Source: Pedobacter africanus (lineage in GTDB: Bacteria > Bacteroidota > Bacteroidia > Sphingobacteriales > Sphingobacteriaceae). Taken from it: a stretch of DNA of 64,000 nt. Shown here in pieces: positions 8,063 through 16,789 of this stretch. The position numbers were made by a program, and so were the translations under genes. The stretch covers positions 62,001 through 126,000 of the forward strand of contig NZ_FWXT01000003.1 of the NCBI RefSeq assembly GCF_900176535.1, given 5' to 3'. A model generated the notes under the pieces. That model ran no database searches, was not told the DNA's origin, and worked only from the letters and a program-made list of their open reading frames with translations. The first letter of the stretch is position 1; each line of letters begins with the position of its first letter.

Positions 8063-10684
8063 ATGTCAGTCAATTTAATGAAGTTAGTTGGTATAGTGCT
8101 GATCGGTATAGGCCTGCAGGTGCAGGCTTATGCTGCCAGCCAGGCTATTCCGGCCGATACCGCCATCGTAAGGATAAAAAGTAAGGATACCACAAACTAT
8201 CCTGTAAGGTTGATGTACAGCCTGAACAACGAGTCTAAATTTGTTTTAAATGCAAAACCCATTAAGGGCATTTACGAATTCCGTTTGCCTTTAAATGGCT
8301 ATAGTAAGGCAGTGCTGTACATTACTTCTGCCAGTAATATCATTAAGTCGGGCAAAAGTTTTGTTCCGCAGCCGGCCCCGCAATTCCTGATCAAAGGGGG
8401 AACTGATGTTACCGTAACAGCAGATTTTAACAATCCACTGGACCTGTCGCTGAAAGCCAGCGATGCTGAAATCAGGTTATACGAGAGTTATGCTGTCAAA
8501 GAACGGCAAACGCACCAGCAGATCTGGGCACGGATGAAGATCAAATTTGCGCAGCCCGATCAACAGGAAAAGCAGCAGCAGGCCGAAGCGGAAATAGCCA
8601 GCTTGTCTGCCGGGCTGAAAGCTTTTAAAAAACAGTTTACCGCGCAGCATCGTAATACTTTTTCGGCATTGATGGTTTTTGAAAGCTATTACACCGAACT
8701 GGGCAATGAACAGGCATTTAAACAGTTAAAGCTAACCGCAACTGCGTTTAAGGATAGTCCGGAATGGAAAACTTTGTATGCAAAACTGTATGCTGCCAAT
8801 GCGACCGCCAAAGGTGCTGTTATTCCTGCGTTTGAGGTGCAGGATATCAATGGTCAAACCTTTAACTCACGGAAGCTGGAGGGCAAATATCTGCTGATCG
8901 ATTTCTGGGGAAGCTGGTGCCAGCCCTGCAGGGCCAGTCACCCCGAACTAAAGGCCATTTACGAACAGTACAAACCAAAAGGGCTGGAGATCCTTGGAAT
9001 TGCCTTTGAAAGTGGGACCATGGAAAACCAGCTGAAGCAATGGAAAAAGGCTATTGCTGAAGACCAGATCAACTGGGTACAGGTGCTCAATACAACAGAA
9101 AACAACCTGGTAAAATTGTTCGGTGTCAGTTCCTATCCCACAAAAATCCTGGTAGACCCTAAGGGTAATATCCTGCTCCGTACAAGCGGGCATAGTGATG
9201 AACTCAAAAAACTGCTGGAGACTATCTTCGGCAGCAAAACTTCCGGCCCGGTTTCCTTAAATAAATCTGTTGGCAGGGACAGCCTGTTAAATTACCTGAA
9301 CCAGAAACTAACCGAAAACACCACACAATCCAAAGCCATTTTGAAAGAAGAGGCCGGTGCTTTAGTGCAAAGTGCAACCGAGGAAAATCTGTTACTGGCA
9401 TTAAAGCTTTATAAAGCAATGGGTAGCGCCGACGCTGCTGCGGCTGTAGAAAAAGGAATGCTCAAAAAATATCCGAGGGGGGTAATGGCGCGTGATCTGG
9501 CATATGACAAAATTTTTGGCATCAAACCGGAACCTCCCTTAGCTGCAGTTGAAAAGAGCTATTTAAACTGGCTGAAGACCTATCCGGCAGCCGCGTATGG
9601 TGTAAAACAGCAGGAACGCTACAACTTTGCCCTTTTAACCCTTGTACAGCGCTTTTCCAAAGCAGGAAATAAAGAAAAAACGGAGCAATACCTCGAGTTG
9701 CTTAAGGATTCGAATATGAAAACTGTAGCCTTGTACAATGTGGGCAAAGACTTACTGGACCGCAATGAAGTTCCTGCTGCTGCACAATACCTGGGGCCTG
9801 CTTTAAAATTAAGTAAGGAAGCTAAAATGTCGGCTGATCCAAAGATGAGAAAGGGCTTCGCAGCGATGTATTATAGTAGCATCGTAGAGATGTACTCCTC
9901 AGCTATGCTGTTAGCCGGACAAGCCAATGAAGCCATAAAGCTAACGGCCGACTTGCTCGAAGAATACAACTATACGGGCATGAACTGCCAGCAGCTGGTA
10001 TTGACATTGGCGAAAGCCAGGGTCGGCAAGGGAGAAAAATTATATGCTTTCCTGGCGCTGGACAGGTACCTTAGGGAAAATCCGCAAACGCCGCCTGTGC
10101 TGGAAATGGCAAAAGACCTCTACGTGATGTTAAATGGAAGCAAGGCTGAATTTGAGGAATACCTGAACAGTTTGCTTGCCGGAAAGCAAAAGCAGCTGAC
10201 CGATCATTTAAAAACAACAATGATCAGGGAAAAAGCCCCTTTATTTTCGCTTTACAACCGCAAAGGGCAATTGGTTAACCTGGCAGATTATAAAGGCAAA
10301 GTGGTCGTGCTCGATTTCTGGGCTACCTGGTGTGTACCTTGTGTGCAGTCTTTTCCGGGCATGCAGGCAACAATTGATCAATACAAAAACAACAGGGACG
10401 TTGAATTTTTATTCATCAATACCTGGGAAACCAAAGCCGGCTTTGAAAAAAATGTTGACGAGCTGATGGATCAGCACCATTATACCTTTAATGTGCTTTA
10501 TGACCGGCAGGCAAACGACAACAAAGAACTGGCAGTGAAACAATATGGTGTAAAAGCCATCCCTGCAAAATTCGTGATTGACAAAGAAGGTAACATCAGG
10601 TTTAGGGTAAGTAACAGCCGGACAGATAAGGCTTCTATACTGAGCGAGTTGTCTGCCATGATAGATATCGTCTTGAAACAATAG
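8063..10684 (+). CDS. Secreted protein with two TlpA-like thioredoxin domains flanking a helical middle region
   Basis: An 873-residue protein, 3 bases after SusD, so part of the same operon. A signal peptide covers about residues 6-25 (KLVGIVLIGIGLQVQAYAAS). The N-terminal 240 residues are a DUF4369-like beta region followed by a charged coil. The first thioredoxin domain is at about 255-390 with active site WCQPC (C286, C289). A helical, TPR-like middle runs from about 400 to 720. A second thioredoxin domain at about 725-873 has WCVPC (C757, C760). Both CxxC pairs and the cis-Pro regions (SSYPTKILVD, KAIPAKFVID) are intact, so both are likely redox active in the periplasm. The two-domain fusion beside SusCD is unusual. 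Confidence 0.85.
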   Translation: MSVNLMKLVGIVLIGIGLQVQAYAASQAIPADTAIVRIKSKDTTNYPVRLMYSLNNESKFVLNAKPIKGIYEFRLPLNGYSKAVLYITSASNIIKSGKSFVPQPAPQFLIKGGTDVTVTADFNNPLDLSLKASDAEIRLYESYAVKERQTHQQIWARMKIKFAQPDQQEKQQQAEAEIASLSAGLKAFKKQFTAQHRNTFSALMVFESYYTELGNEQAFKQLKLTATAFKDSPEWKTLYAKLYAANATAKGAVIPAFEVQDINGQTFNSRKLEGKYLLIDFWGSWCQPCRASHPELKAIYEQYKPKGLEILGIAFESGTMENQLKQWKKAIAEDQINWVQVLNTTENNLVKLFGVSSYPTKILVDPKGNILLRTSGHSDELKKLLETIFGSKTSGPVSLNKSVGRDSLLNYLNQKLTENTTQSKAILKEEAGALVQSATEENLLLALKLYKAMGSADAAAAVEKGMLKKYPRGVMARDLAYDKIFGIKPEPPLAAVEKSYLNWLKTYPAAAYGVKQQERYNFALLTLVQRFSKAGNKEKTEQYLELLKDSNMKTVALYNVGKDLLDRNEVPAAAQYLGPALKLSKEAKMSADPKMRKGFAAMYYSSIVEMYSSAMLLAGQANEAIKLTADLLEEYNYTGMNCQQLVLTLAKARVGKGEKLYAFLALDRYLRENPQTPPVLEMAKDLYVMLNGSKAEFEEYLNSLLAGKQKQLTDHLKTTMIREKAPLFSLYNRKGQLVNLADYKGKVVVLDFWATWCVPCVQSFPGMQATIDQYKNNRDVEFLFINTWETKAGFEKNVDELMDQHHYTFNVLYDRQANDNKELAVKQYGVKAIPAKFVIDKEGNIRFRVSNSRTDKASILSELSAMIDIVLKQ

Positions 10685-10686
10685 TT

Positions 10687-10701
10687 ACTTTTGAATTTGA
10701 A
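10687..10701 (+). repeat. 15-bp direct repeat, copy 1 (ACTTTTGAATTTGAA)
   Basis: The same 15 bases recur exactly at 12483-12497, so the two copies bracket the antiporter gene. They resemble the TTTG-rich vocabulary of Bacteroidota promoters and may be promoter-proximal sites rather than a mobile-element scar. Confidence 0.5.
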
Positions 10702-10758
10702 CGCTAACAGCTCGGCATTCAGTGGCAAGAGGGGGCAGGGTTGATCAGGTCTGATTAC

Positions 10759-10766
10759 TAAATTTG
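10759..10766 (+). promoter_or_regulatory. Candidate -7 promoter element (TAAATTTG)
   Basis: A full match to the Bacteroidota -7 consensus TAnnTTTG, 58 bases upstream of the antiporter ATG. The nearest TTG upstream is 15 bases away, shorter than the usual spacing, so the -33 partner is uncertain. Confidence 0.35.
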
Positions 10767-10824
10767 AATTCCCGCATTGTAAAGATCAATTACATTGTTA
10801 AATTAGGGTAATTGATAAAGCGCA

Positions 10825-12420
10825 ATGCATACAATTCTACCTTTTTTACTTTTGATGATAGCAGCTATAGTGCTGCTGGAAATGTGGGCCGACAAACTAA
10901 AAATTGCCTATCCCATTCTGTTGGTGGTAGCTGGCCTGGTTGTGAGTTTCATTCCCGGACTGCCGGTTATTCGAATTGACCCTGATCTGATCTTCTTTAT
11001 ATTCCTGCCGCCGCTGCTGTTTGAGGCTGCCTGGTCTATCTCCTTTAAAGAGATGAAGAAATGGTGGCGTATTATTGGCAGTTTTGCTTTTCTGGTGGTG
11101 TTTTTTACGGCATTATCAGTAGCACTGGTTACCAATTACTTTATACCGGGTTTCAGCATTGCGTTGGGCTTTGTGCTGGGGGGGATTGTTTCGCCGCCTG
11201 ATGCGGTAAGTACCGGTGCCATCATGAAATTTGTAAAGGTCCCAAAATCTATGTCGGCCATACTGGAAGGGGAGAGTTTATTGAATGATGCTTCTTCGCT
11301 GATCATTTTCCGCTTTGCGGCGGTGGCCGTGGGTACAGGGCAGTTCATTTGGCAGGATGCCTCGCTTAGCTTCTTATGGATGGTGCTTGGGGGTACGGGG
11401 GTAGGATTGTTGTTGGGCTGGTTATTTGTTCAGGCGCATAAAAGACTGCCTACCGATGCACCTTCTGATACCGCACTTACCCTTATAGAACCCTATTTTA
11501 TGTACCTGATAGCAGAACAGCTGCACAGTTCGGGAGTATTGGCTGTGGTGAGCGGCGGCTTGTTTATGGCCAATCGAAGGTTGTTCTTTCTGAACAGCAG
11601 CAGCCGCATTAAGGGGGCCAGTGTTTGGGAAAGCTTTGTGTTTATCCTGAATGGTATTGTTTTTCTGATCATTGGTCTTGGACTTCCGGAAATTGTAGCG
11701 GGTTTGCGGGCCGATGGAACACCGCTTTCCACCGCAATTGGTTATGGGGTAATGGTAACGGCAGTATTAATTGCAGCCCGCATCATCAGTTCGTACGGCG
11801 CTATGATTGCCACATTGATCTTTCGTCCCTCTGTAGCGCCCCATGCAGGTTCCAGAAGACGACAGTATATGATGCCGCTTTTGCTGGGATGGACCGGCAT
11901 GCGCGGAGTGGTATCGCTTGCAGCAGCGCTGGCCATCCCTGTTACGTTGGGGAGTGGCGGGGCTTTCCCTCATCGGCACCTGATTTTGTTCATCACCTTC
12001 GTAGTGATCCTGCTTACACTGGTGGTACAGGGGCTCACTTTGCCCTACTTTATCAAACGCAGCAAGTTGTTTGATACGTTTAAGGCAGAGACCGAAGAAG
12101 AGACGGTCAAAAAAATGAAGAGAGGCTTAAGGTCGCATGTCTATAAATACCTTAAGGATAAATACGATGGTGAACTACACGATCATGCGGGCCTGCAAAA
12201 AATCCTCAAACACTGGGAAGAAAAATCGAAAGCTGCCGATGAGGACGAGTGGCTGGATAAAAAAACGATAACTGTATTTATGGAATTGCTGGAATGCCAG
12301 CGGGAGTACCTGGCAGCGCTGAATAAAGACCCGGCCATTGACGAGGAGATTATCCGGCGGCAATTGTACCAGATTGACCTGGAGGAAGAACGGTTGAATA
12401 TTTTAATGCCAAAATCGTAG
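10825..12420 (+). CDS. Na+/H+ antiporter, CPA1 family
   Basis: A 531-residue membrane protein with about 12 hydrophobic segments over residues 1-410 and a charged cytoplasmic tail (410-531). It should exchange Na+ (or K+) for H+ across the inner membrane for pH and salt homeostasis. CPA1 landmarks are visible: the FLPPLLFEAAW segment, GGIVSPPDAVSTGAIMK, the ion-binding region LEGESLLNDASSLIIF with the essential Asn-Asp pair, and GWTGMRGVVSLAAALAIP. The length fits bacterial NhaP/YjcE-type proteins. It stands alone with its own promoter region. Confidence 0.93.
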   Translation: MHTILPFLLLMIAAIVLLEMWADKLKIAYPILLVVAGLVVSFIPGLPVIRIDPDLIFFIFLPPLLFEAAWSISFKEMKKWWRIIGSFAFLVVFFTALSVALVTNYFIPGFSIALGFVLGGIVSPPDAVSTGAIMKFVKVPKSMSAILEGESLLNDASSLIIFRFAAVAVGTGQFIWQDASLSFLWMVLGGTGVGLLLGWLFVQAHKRLPTDAPSDTALTLIEPYFMYLIAEQLHSSGVLAVVSGGLFMANRRLFFLNSSSRIKGASVWESFVFILNGIVFLIIGLGLPEIVAGLRADGTPLSTAIGYGVMVTAVLIAARIISSYGAMIATLIFRPSVAPHAGSRRRQYMMPLLLGWTGMRGVVSLAAALAIPVTLGSGGAFPHRHLILFITFVVILLTLVVQGLTLPYFIKRSKLFDTFKAETEEETVKKMKRGLRSHVYKYLKDKYDGELHDHAGLQKILKHWEEKSKAADEDEWLDKKTITVFMELLECQREYLAALNKDPAIDEEIIRRQLYQIDLEEERLNILMPKS

Positions 12421-12463
12421 CACTTAATGCCAATATTATTGAATCTGGTGATGGAAATACCTT

Positions 12464-12497
12464 TAAATTTGAAGGTGAATACACTTTTGAATTTGAA
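12464..12497 (+). promoter_or_regulatory. Promoter-like region of the fucosidase gene, including second copy of the 15-bp repeat
   Basis: TAAATTTG at 12464-12471 matches TAnnTTTG, with a TTG 22 bases upstream. The 15-bp repeat ACTTTTGAATTTGAA lies at 12483-12497, only three bases before the ATG at 12501. Confidence 0.35.
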
Positions 12498-12500
12498 TAT

Positions 12501-13955
12501 ATGAAAAGACTGCTTACACTTTTGCTGTTGATCTATGGTACTGTTTCAGCGCAGCAAACCATCAAACCTTATGGTGCATTGCCTTCAAAAAGGCAGCTGG
12601 CCTGGCACGATATAGAGGTTTACGGGCTTATCCATTTTACGCCCACTACTTTTGAAGATAAAGAATGGGGATATGGTGATGCCGATCCAAAGATTTTTAA
12701 TCCTGCCAACTTTGATGCCAATCAGATTGTGGCGGCAGCAAAAGCAGGCGGATTGAGAGGGATAATTCTGGTGGCCAAGCACCACGATGGCTTTGCACTT
12801 TGGCCAACAAAAACAACGCCCTACAATATTAGTAAAAGTTCGTTTAGAGGCGGTAAGGGCGATCTGGTTAAAGAGGTAGAGCAGGCTGCACGCAAAGCAG
12901 GCTTAAAGTTTGGCGTTTACTGCTCGCCCTGGGACCGCAATAACCCCCAATACGGTACGGCAAATTATCTGGCCATTTACCAGGCGCAATTAAAAGAGCT
13001 GTACAGCAATTATGGTCAGCTTTTTATGAGCTGGCACGATGGCGCCAATGGTGGCGATGGTTATTATGGAGGCGCGCGTGAAAAAAGAAGCATAGACAAT
13101 ACAGTTTATTACGACTGGAAAAATACCTGGGCCATTACCCGGAAAATGCAGCCTATGGCCAATATCTTTAGCGATGTAGGCCTGGATGTACGATGGGTAG
13201 GCAATGAAAAAGGTACAGCGGCTGAAACCAGCTGGGCTACTTTTACCCCAATGGCACCTGAAGGAAAAAATGAGGCTGTTCCGGGGCAGGCCAACTATCC
13301 TCAAAGTCCGGAAGGCATCAGGGATGGTAAATTCTGGATGCCTGCAGAATGTGATGTTCCGCTAAGAAAAGGCTGGTTTTACCATGCCAAAGAAAAACCC
13401 AGGAGCCCTGAAGCCCTTTTTGACCTTTACCTTAAAAGCGTGGGGCGTGGTGCCGGACTGGATCTTGGCTTAGCCCCTGATACGCGCGGGCAGTTGCATG
13501 AAGATGATGTGGCCTCGTTAAAGGACTTTGGCGCTATGGTGAAAACAACATTTGCTAAAAACCTGGCAAAGGGAGCTGTCATTAAGGCCAGCAATGCCAG
13601 GAGCGTTAAATACAATGCAGCTTTGCTGCTGGATGGCAATAAACAGAGCTTTTGGGCAACCGCAGATCCGGTGCATCAGGCAAGCCTGGAAATAGACCTG
13701 AAAGGGCCGCAGACTTTTGATATCATCAGTTTACAGGAGTACATCCCGTTAGGGCAGCGCATTGAGGGCTATAACATCCAGATATGGGAAGGTAATGCCT
13801 GGAAAACGGTTTACGAAGGTAAAAGCATTGGCGCAAAAAAGCTGGCAAAGTTGGAACAACCCGTAACTACAAATAAAGTAAAGCTGAATATTACCCAATC
13901 GCCTGTATGCATTACACTTAGCGAATTTGGTTTGTATAAAAAAGCGGGTTTTTAA
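12501..13955 (+). CDS. Alpha-L-fucosidase, glycoside hydrolase family 29
   Basis: A 484-residue exported enzyme with signal peptide MKRLLTLLLLIYGTVSAQ. The N-terminal two-thirds is a GH29 barrel that removes alpha-L-fucose from glycans with retention of configuration. Landmarks: GLIHFTPTTFEDKEWGYG, VAKHHDGFALWPTKTTPYN (fucose-binding histidines), and LFMSWHDGANGGDGYYGG, whose Asp180 is in the position of the catalytic nucleophile. The C-terminal 120 residues form an F5/8-type C (discoidin-like) beta domain (LLLDGNKQSFWATADPVHQA) that may bind carbohydrate. No other glycosidase is adjacent, although a SusCD locus lies 4 kb upstream. Confidence 0.92.
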   Translation: MKRLLTLLLLIYGTVSAQQTIKPYGALPSKRQLAWHDIEVYGLIHFTPTTFEDKEWGYGDADPKIFNPANFDANQIVAAAKAGGLRGIILVAKHHDGFALWPTKTTPYNISKSSFRGGKGDLVKEVEQAARKAGLKFGVYCSPWDRNNPQYGTANYLAIYQAQLKELYSNYGQLFMSWHDGANGGDGYYGGAREKRSIDNTVYYDWKNTWAITRKMQPMANIFSDVGLDVRWVGNEKGTAAETSWATFTPMAPEGKNEAVPGQANYPQSPEGIRDGKFWMPAECDVPLRKGWFYHAKEKPRSPEALFDLYLKSVGRGAGLDLGLAPDTRGQLHEDDVASLKDFGAMVKTTFAKNLAKGAVIKASNARSVKYNAALLLDGNKQSFWATADPVHQASLEIDLKGPQTFDIISLQEYIPLGQRIEGYNIQIWEGNAWKTVYEGKSIGAKKLAKLEQPVTTNKVKLNITQSPVCITLSEFGLYKKAGF

Positions 13956-14024
13956 GCATAAATACAAAATAGCTTACCTCCAATTGTAAATATTGGAATA
14001 GATTTGCTGAATACTTATTATTCA

Positions 14025-14816
14025 ATGGAAATCGCTGGCTATTTCTCGTCAATCTTTATTGGGTTGTCATTAGGGCTTATTGGCGGAGGGGGGAGCATCC
14101 TCACCGTGCCTGTACTTGTTTACCTGTTTAGCATAGATGCGGTTCTGGCTACTGCCTATTCCCTGTTTGTGGTGGGTACTACAAGTGCGATTGGGTCCAT
14201 ATCCTATTTTAGAAAGGGATTGATCACTGTAAGGACTGCGATGATATTTGGTATCCCTTCTATTGCAGCTGTTTTTTTTACCAGGAGGTACGTGGTGCCT
14301 GCTATTCCCCAGGAAGTTTTTAGCATCGGTGATTTCATCGTGACCAGGAGCATTATGCTGATGGTGCTTTTTGCGGTTCTAATGATTGTGGCCTCTTACA
14401 GCATGATCAGGCAGCGTAAGCTGGCTGGCCCGGAAGAAGAAAATGCCGAGCCCAATTACCTGCAGGTATTTATACAAGGGCTATTGGTGGGCTTTGTAAC
14501 CGGACTGGTAGGTGCCGGTGGCGGATTTCTGATTATCCCGGTTTTGGTAAACGGATTAAAAATGCCAATTAAGAAAGCTATAGGGACTTCCTTAGTGATT
14601 ATAGCGCTGAATTCGCTCTTCGGGTTCTTTACCTCTTTTGGCAATAGCCTGGTAGATTGGGCTTTTCTGCTGCGGGTTACGCTGATTGCCATGGCTGGTG
14701 TTTTTATAGGAACCAGCATTTCAGGCAGGATGGATGGGAAAAAGCTGAAGCCTGCTTTTGGCTGGTTTGTATTGGTGATGGGGGTCTATATCATCATCAA
14801 AGAGATCTGTAAATAA
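14025..14816 (+). CDS. TauE/SafE-family sulfite/sulfonate (anion) exporter
   Basis: A 263-residue inner-membrane protein with about eight hydrophobic segments. The two internal repeats each carry the family glycine motif: GLSLGLIGGGGSILTVPVLV near the N-terminus and LLVGFVTGLVGAGGGFLIIP in the second half. Members export sulfite, sulfoacetate or related anions; the substrate here is unknown. ATG 14025 is preferred to the in-frame TTG at 14004 because it starts directly before the first membrane segment. The 3' end overlaps the convergent CBS-like gene by 20 bases. Confidence 0.9.
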   Translation: MEIAGYFSSIFIGLSLGLIGGGGSILTVPVLVYLFSIDAVLATAYSLFVVGTTSAIGSISYFRKGLITVRTAMIFGIPSIAAVFFTRRYVVPAIPQEVFSIGDFIVTRSIMLMVLFAVLMIVASYSMIRQRKLAGPEEENAEPNYLQVFIQGLLVGFVTGLVGAGGGFLIIPVLVNGLKMPIKKAIGTSLVIIALNSLFGFFTSFGNSLVDWAFLLRVTLIAMAGVFIGTSISGRMDGKKLKPAFGWFVLVMGVYIIIKEICK

Positions 14817-15123
14817 AACTCTTATACTGATGTTTGTTTTTGCGAATAATGTAAAATGCGCTGTATAAACTATAATTCAGTTTATGATAAGCTAGCGCAG
14901 GGTTTCCTGTTTCGATAAACCGGATCAACTCTTTTAGCCGTATGGTTCCAATGTATTGTTCAGCTCGTTGAAGGGGCAAGGATTTGCAGTGGTGGGCTGT
15001 CATGAGGTTGATAGCTTCGCATACCAGCTGATCCTGATCCAGTAAAACCGGTTTCCGGATATTTAAGACCTCCACAGTGTTGTTTGTATTATCGAGGCTG
15101 TAATTATTTTGACAATCACTCAT
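14797..15123 (-). CDS. Small CBS-like domain protein
   Basis: A 108-residue protein with a CBS-like core: QLVCEAINLMTAHHCKSLPL, then YIGTIRLKELIRFIETG and YHKLNYSLYSAFYIIR. CBS modules usually bind adenine nucleotides and regulate partner proteins. The C-terminal block matches that of the 198-residue protein at 49450-50046 (YIG-I---EL-RF---G--L-YH-LN--L--A), so both belong to one family. It is divergent from the MocR-type regulator at 15310 and overlaps the exporter gene end. The partner is unknown. Confidence 0.65.
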   Translation of the reverse strand: MSDCQNNYSLDNTNNTVEVLNIRKPVLLDQDQLVCEAINLMTAHHCKSLPLQRAEQYIGTIRLKELIRFIETGNPALAYHKLNYSLYSAFYIIRKNKHQYKSFIYRSL

Positions 15124-15153
15124 TTTTAGTTTATTTTTATAAAAAATAATAGT

Positions 15154-15206
15154 GGTTCAACCTATTGTCGTAAAGCTCAGTACTATATTTGAGGTTTACT
15201 GAACCT
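15154..15206 (+). promoter_or_regulatory. Promoter with flanking inverted repeats upstream of the MocR-type regulator
   Basis: TATATTTG (15184-15191) matches the TAnnTTTG consensus, with a TTG 16 bases upstream. It is flanked by GGTTCA (15154-15159) and TGAACC (15200-15205), and a tighter palindrome AGGTT-TACTG-AACCT lies at 15192-15206. These could be operator sites for the regulator itself. Confidence 0.4.
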
Positions 15207-15309
15207 ACTTTAAGTTTTTTTTCTGAACACAGTTTGCAATCCCTTTTTATTTCTAAACTTTTAATATACATTTGATTAAGATTATAAACTATGAATTAAT
15301 GCTCAAAAA

Positions 15310-16776
15310 ATGAAGAATAAATACAGTATGAACTGGGTAATTCCACAATTGGACAAAAGTCGATGTGCTACCCAAATTGAAGAATTCATAATCGGACAGA
15401 TCAAGGTTAAAAACCTGCTTGCCGGGGATAGCATTCCCTCTTCCCGGATACTGGCAAACATTAATAATATTAGTCAAAGTTCAGTTAGGAGGGCCTACAC
15501 CCGTTTGATAGATAACAACTGGCTCACCAGTACACCCGGTTCAGGAACCACTGTATCAGCAAACAATCCAACTGAAGATATACCGCACCGAACTTCGGGC
15601 TTCACAGAACATTTTCCAGCAGGCCTGGTCTATATAAATAAAAAAGAAGAGATTGTTCAACCGGCCTATATAGAAGAACCATTTGTAGCAGTGGGCACAG
15701 ATTTTCCAAGCCCTGCTTCTTTTCCTGAAGAAAAGTTTGTAGCTTATTGTAACCACTTTAGAGAGGAGAGCAGAAAACTGAGCCAGGCAGAGCTGCTTAA
15801 TGCATACGACGCAAGGTATTTAAAAGATAACATGGTTGATTATCTGAATCGTAAGCGCAACTTCGGTTTAAAACACAATATGCTTGACATTATAAAAGGC
15901 CGGAAAAGTACGCTCGATAGGGTATTTAGAATTCTAATTAACCCGGGAGATGTGGTGATCAATACCTCACCTCACGACAATAAACTGCTGGCGGCTTTGT
16001 TAAAACGAAATGCAAATGTATTTACCATTAGCCGTAGAGATCCTGATTTTATTGAACGCATAGAACAGATGCTGAACCATACCAGGGTAAGGGCAATACA
16101 CGTCAGGCCGCAATGCAGCTTTCCTGAAAGTTTTACCCTTCCGGAGGATAGCTGTGAACGTCTTGTGGAGTTGGCGAAAAAACACAGGATGTGCATTATC
16201 GAGGAAGAAGAAGATCATGAATTCTGGTACGGCACTACTGCCTATAAGCCATTGGCTTGTTATGATCACGATGGTTTTGTGATTTATATGTCTTCGCTGA
16301 GCAAAGCAACTTCAGATGCACAGTCTTTACGTATTGTAGTGGCATCGGTACAATTTATCAATGAATTGCAAACGTTACCTGCACAGCCCATAGAAGAGAG
16401 GGATATCTTTAAGGAGCAAGCCTTTGCCAGAATGATAGCCAAAGGCGATATGGCTGATTACGCCAGGCAGATCAGGTTGCAATCCAAAACCTATCGCGAT
16501 GAACTGCATTTAATCCTGAACCATTACCTGCATAAGTTTGTGAGTTATATCGTACCAGAACATGGCCTTACTTTTTGGCTGAAATTTGACAATAAGTTTG
16601 ACCTGAACGTAATGTTAAAGAAACTGGATGATGGGGGCATCCAGGTTCCTTATCACCCAAATAACAAGAAGACTTCCCTAAAAACAAGCCATATGATGCT
16701 GGGCTTTGGAGCCTTTGACATCAATGAAGCAGAAGGCGGTGCCAAAATGTTAAATATGGTGTTGAGTGAGTATTGA
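15310..16776 (+). CDS. MocR/PdxR-type transcriptional regulator (GntR winged helix fused to aminotransferase-like domain)
   Basis: A 488-residue fusion. Residues about 15-85 form a GntR-type winged helix (GDSIPSSRILANINNISQSS, VRRAYTRLIDNNWL). Residues about 110-488 form a fold-type I aminotransferase-like domain. The PLP-binding lysine is probably K332 in MSSLSKATSDAQSLRIV, the MocR counterpart of the usual SFSK motif. Such regulators sense PLP or amino compounds. The sequence is divergent from classic MocR proteins, so the effector is uncertain. The divergent neighbour and operator-like repeats suggest autoregulation. Confidence 0.85.
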   Translation: MKNKYSMNWVIPQLDKSRCATQIEEFIIGQIKVKNLLAGDSIPSSRILANINNISQSSVRRAYTRLIDNNWLTSTPGSGTTVSANNPTEDIPHRTSGFTEHFPAGLVYINKKEEIVQPAYIEEPFVAVGTDFPSPASFPEEKFVAYCNHFREESRKLSQAELLNAYDARYLKDNMVDYLNRKRNFGLKHNMLDIIKGRKSTLDRVFRILINPGDVVINTSPHDNKLLAALLKRNANVFTISRRDPDFIERIEQMLNHTRVRAIHVRPQCSFPESFTLPEDSCERLVELAKKHRMCIIEEEEDHEFWYGTTAYKPLACYDHDGFVIYMSSLSKATSDAQSLRIVVASVQFINELQTLPAQPIEERDIFKEQAFARMIAKGDMADYARQIRLQSKTYRDELHLILNHYLHKFVSYIVPEHGLTFWLKFDNKFDLNVMLKKLDDGGIQVPYHPNNKKTSLKTSHMMLGFGAFDINEAEGGAKMLNMVLSEY

Positions 16777-16789
16777 AGGGTGGGGGCCT

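Noticed and set aside
11625..12074. Overlapping plus-strand frame (149 codons) inside the antiporter gene
   Set aside because: It is the antiporter sequence read in another frame, rich in Cys/Trp/Ser without structure.
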